A stretch of DNA of 8,184 nt, from assembly GCA_025929595.1 (NCBI GenBank), contig JAICQA010000115.1, positions 1-8,184 of the forward strand, read 5' to 3'. The DNA comes from Xanthobacteraceae bacterium. GTDB taxonomy: Bacteria > Pseudomonadota > Alphaproteobacteria > Rhizobiales > Xanthobacteraceae. Made by a program: the position numbers and the translations under genes. The notes under the pieces are model-generated. The model was not told the origin of the DNA. It saw nothing but the letters and a program-made list of their open reading frames with translations, and did not search any database. This document shows, in pieces, positions 7,742-8,184 of this stretch; position 1 is the first letter of the stretch; every line of letters begins with the position of its first letter.

Positions 7742-8184
7742 ATGGGCGAATGGCTGCATCCGGCGGTGAAGGACGGCAGCTACGACGTTGCCCGCGCGCG
7801 GGCGGATTTTCCGATCCTGTCGCGCGAGGTGTACGGCAAGCCGCTCGTCTATCTGGATAACGCCGCCTCGGCGCAAAAGCCGCTCGCGGTGCTCGACCGC
7901 ATGCGCAAAGCCTATGAGGAAGAATATGCCAACGTCCATCGCGGCCTGCACTTTCTCGCCAATGCCGCCACCGAAGGCTATGAGGGCGCGCGCGAGACGG
8001 TGCGCGGCTTTCTGAATGCGGGGTCGGCGGCTGAAATCATTTTCACGAAGAACGCGACCGAGGCGATCAATCTGGTCGCTTCGTCCTTCGGCCTCGCGCA
8101 TATCGGCGAAGGCGACGAGATCGTTCTTTCGATCCTCGAACACCACTCGAACATCGTCCCCTGGCACTATCACCGCGAGCGCAA
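7742..8184 (+). CDS. sufS: Cysteine desulfurase SufS (group II), N-terminal part, cut by right edge
   Basis: Second cysteine desulfurase of the operon and the canonical SufS that supplies persulfide sulfur to the SUF scaffold, usually through a SufE or SufU partner. About 147 codons are visible. They contain YLDNAASAQKP at 37-47, YANVHRGLHFLANAAT at 62-77, FTKNATEAINLVA at 101-113 and LEHHSNIVPW at 132-141. The histidine after Glu133 is the expected PLP-stacking residue. These are group II (SufS/CsdA) signatures, distinct from the IscS-like enzyme at 2426. The PLP lysine and catalytic cysteine lie beyond the window. The ATG is 2 bp after the sufD stop, with GAGGA at 7730-7734 inside the last sufD codons, which indicates coupling. 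In the rhizobial operon this is sufS1, normally followed by sufX/SufT-like and sufA genes that would be off the edge. Confidence 0.95.
   Translation, partial: MGEWLHPAVKDGSYDVARARADFPILSREVYGKPLVYLDNAASAQKPLAVLDRMRKAYEEEYANVHRGLHFLANAATEGYEGARETVRGFLNAGSAAEIIFTKNATEAINLVASSFGLAHIGEGDEIVLSILEHHSNIVPWHYHRER

Overview
The window reads as chromosomal DNA of an alphaproteobacterium, most likely from the Hyphomicrobiales (Rhizobiales). This rests on the high GC content, on a SUF iron-sulfur operon with two cysteine desulfurases in the order sufS2-sufB-...-sufC-sufD-sufS1, and on a perfect Irr-type (ICE) palindrome in its promoter region. The genus cannot be fixed from the sequence alone. Coding density is high, and there are no signs of phage, insertion sequences, CRISPR arrays, tRNA or rRNA genes.

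Layout. Bases 1-356 (minus) hold the N-terminal part of tyrS (tyrosyl-tRNA synthetase), running off the left edge. A 95-bp divergent gap with two inverted repeats separates it from anmK (452-1567, plus), anhydro-N-acetylmuramic acid kinase of murein recycling. The anmK 3' end overlaps by 4 bp, tail to tail, a minus-strand COG2945-like alpha/beta hydrolase (1564-2223). A 202-bp divergent intergenic region (2224-2425) follows. It carries a plausible promoter, the Irr/ICE palindrome and a structured leader.

From 2426 to the right edge there is one uninterrupted plus-strand operon for iron-sulfur cluster biogenesis: an IscS/NifS-type cysteine desulfurase (sufS2), sufB, a small metal-binding-type cupin, sufC, sufD and the start of a SufS-type cysteine desulfurase (sufS1, cut by the right edge). 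After sufB the genes overlap or lie 2-8 bp apart, with Shine-Dalgarno sequences inside the preceding gene or in the short gap, so translational coupling is likely. The desulfurases draw persulfide sulfur from cysteine. SufB, SufC and SufD form the ATP-driven scaffold on which the cluster is built.

The unusual element is the 169-residue cupin between sufB and sufC. It keeps the His/His/Glu/His metal-ligand pattern and is overlapped with sufB. SufBCD is normally encoded as an uninterrupted set, so this cupin is the best candidate for an undescribed accessory factor. The Irr-box promoter, the strong leader hairpin and an intercistronic hairpin after sufS2 are the other points of interest. The rest of the window is ordinary housekeeping DNA.
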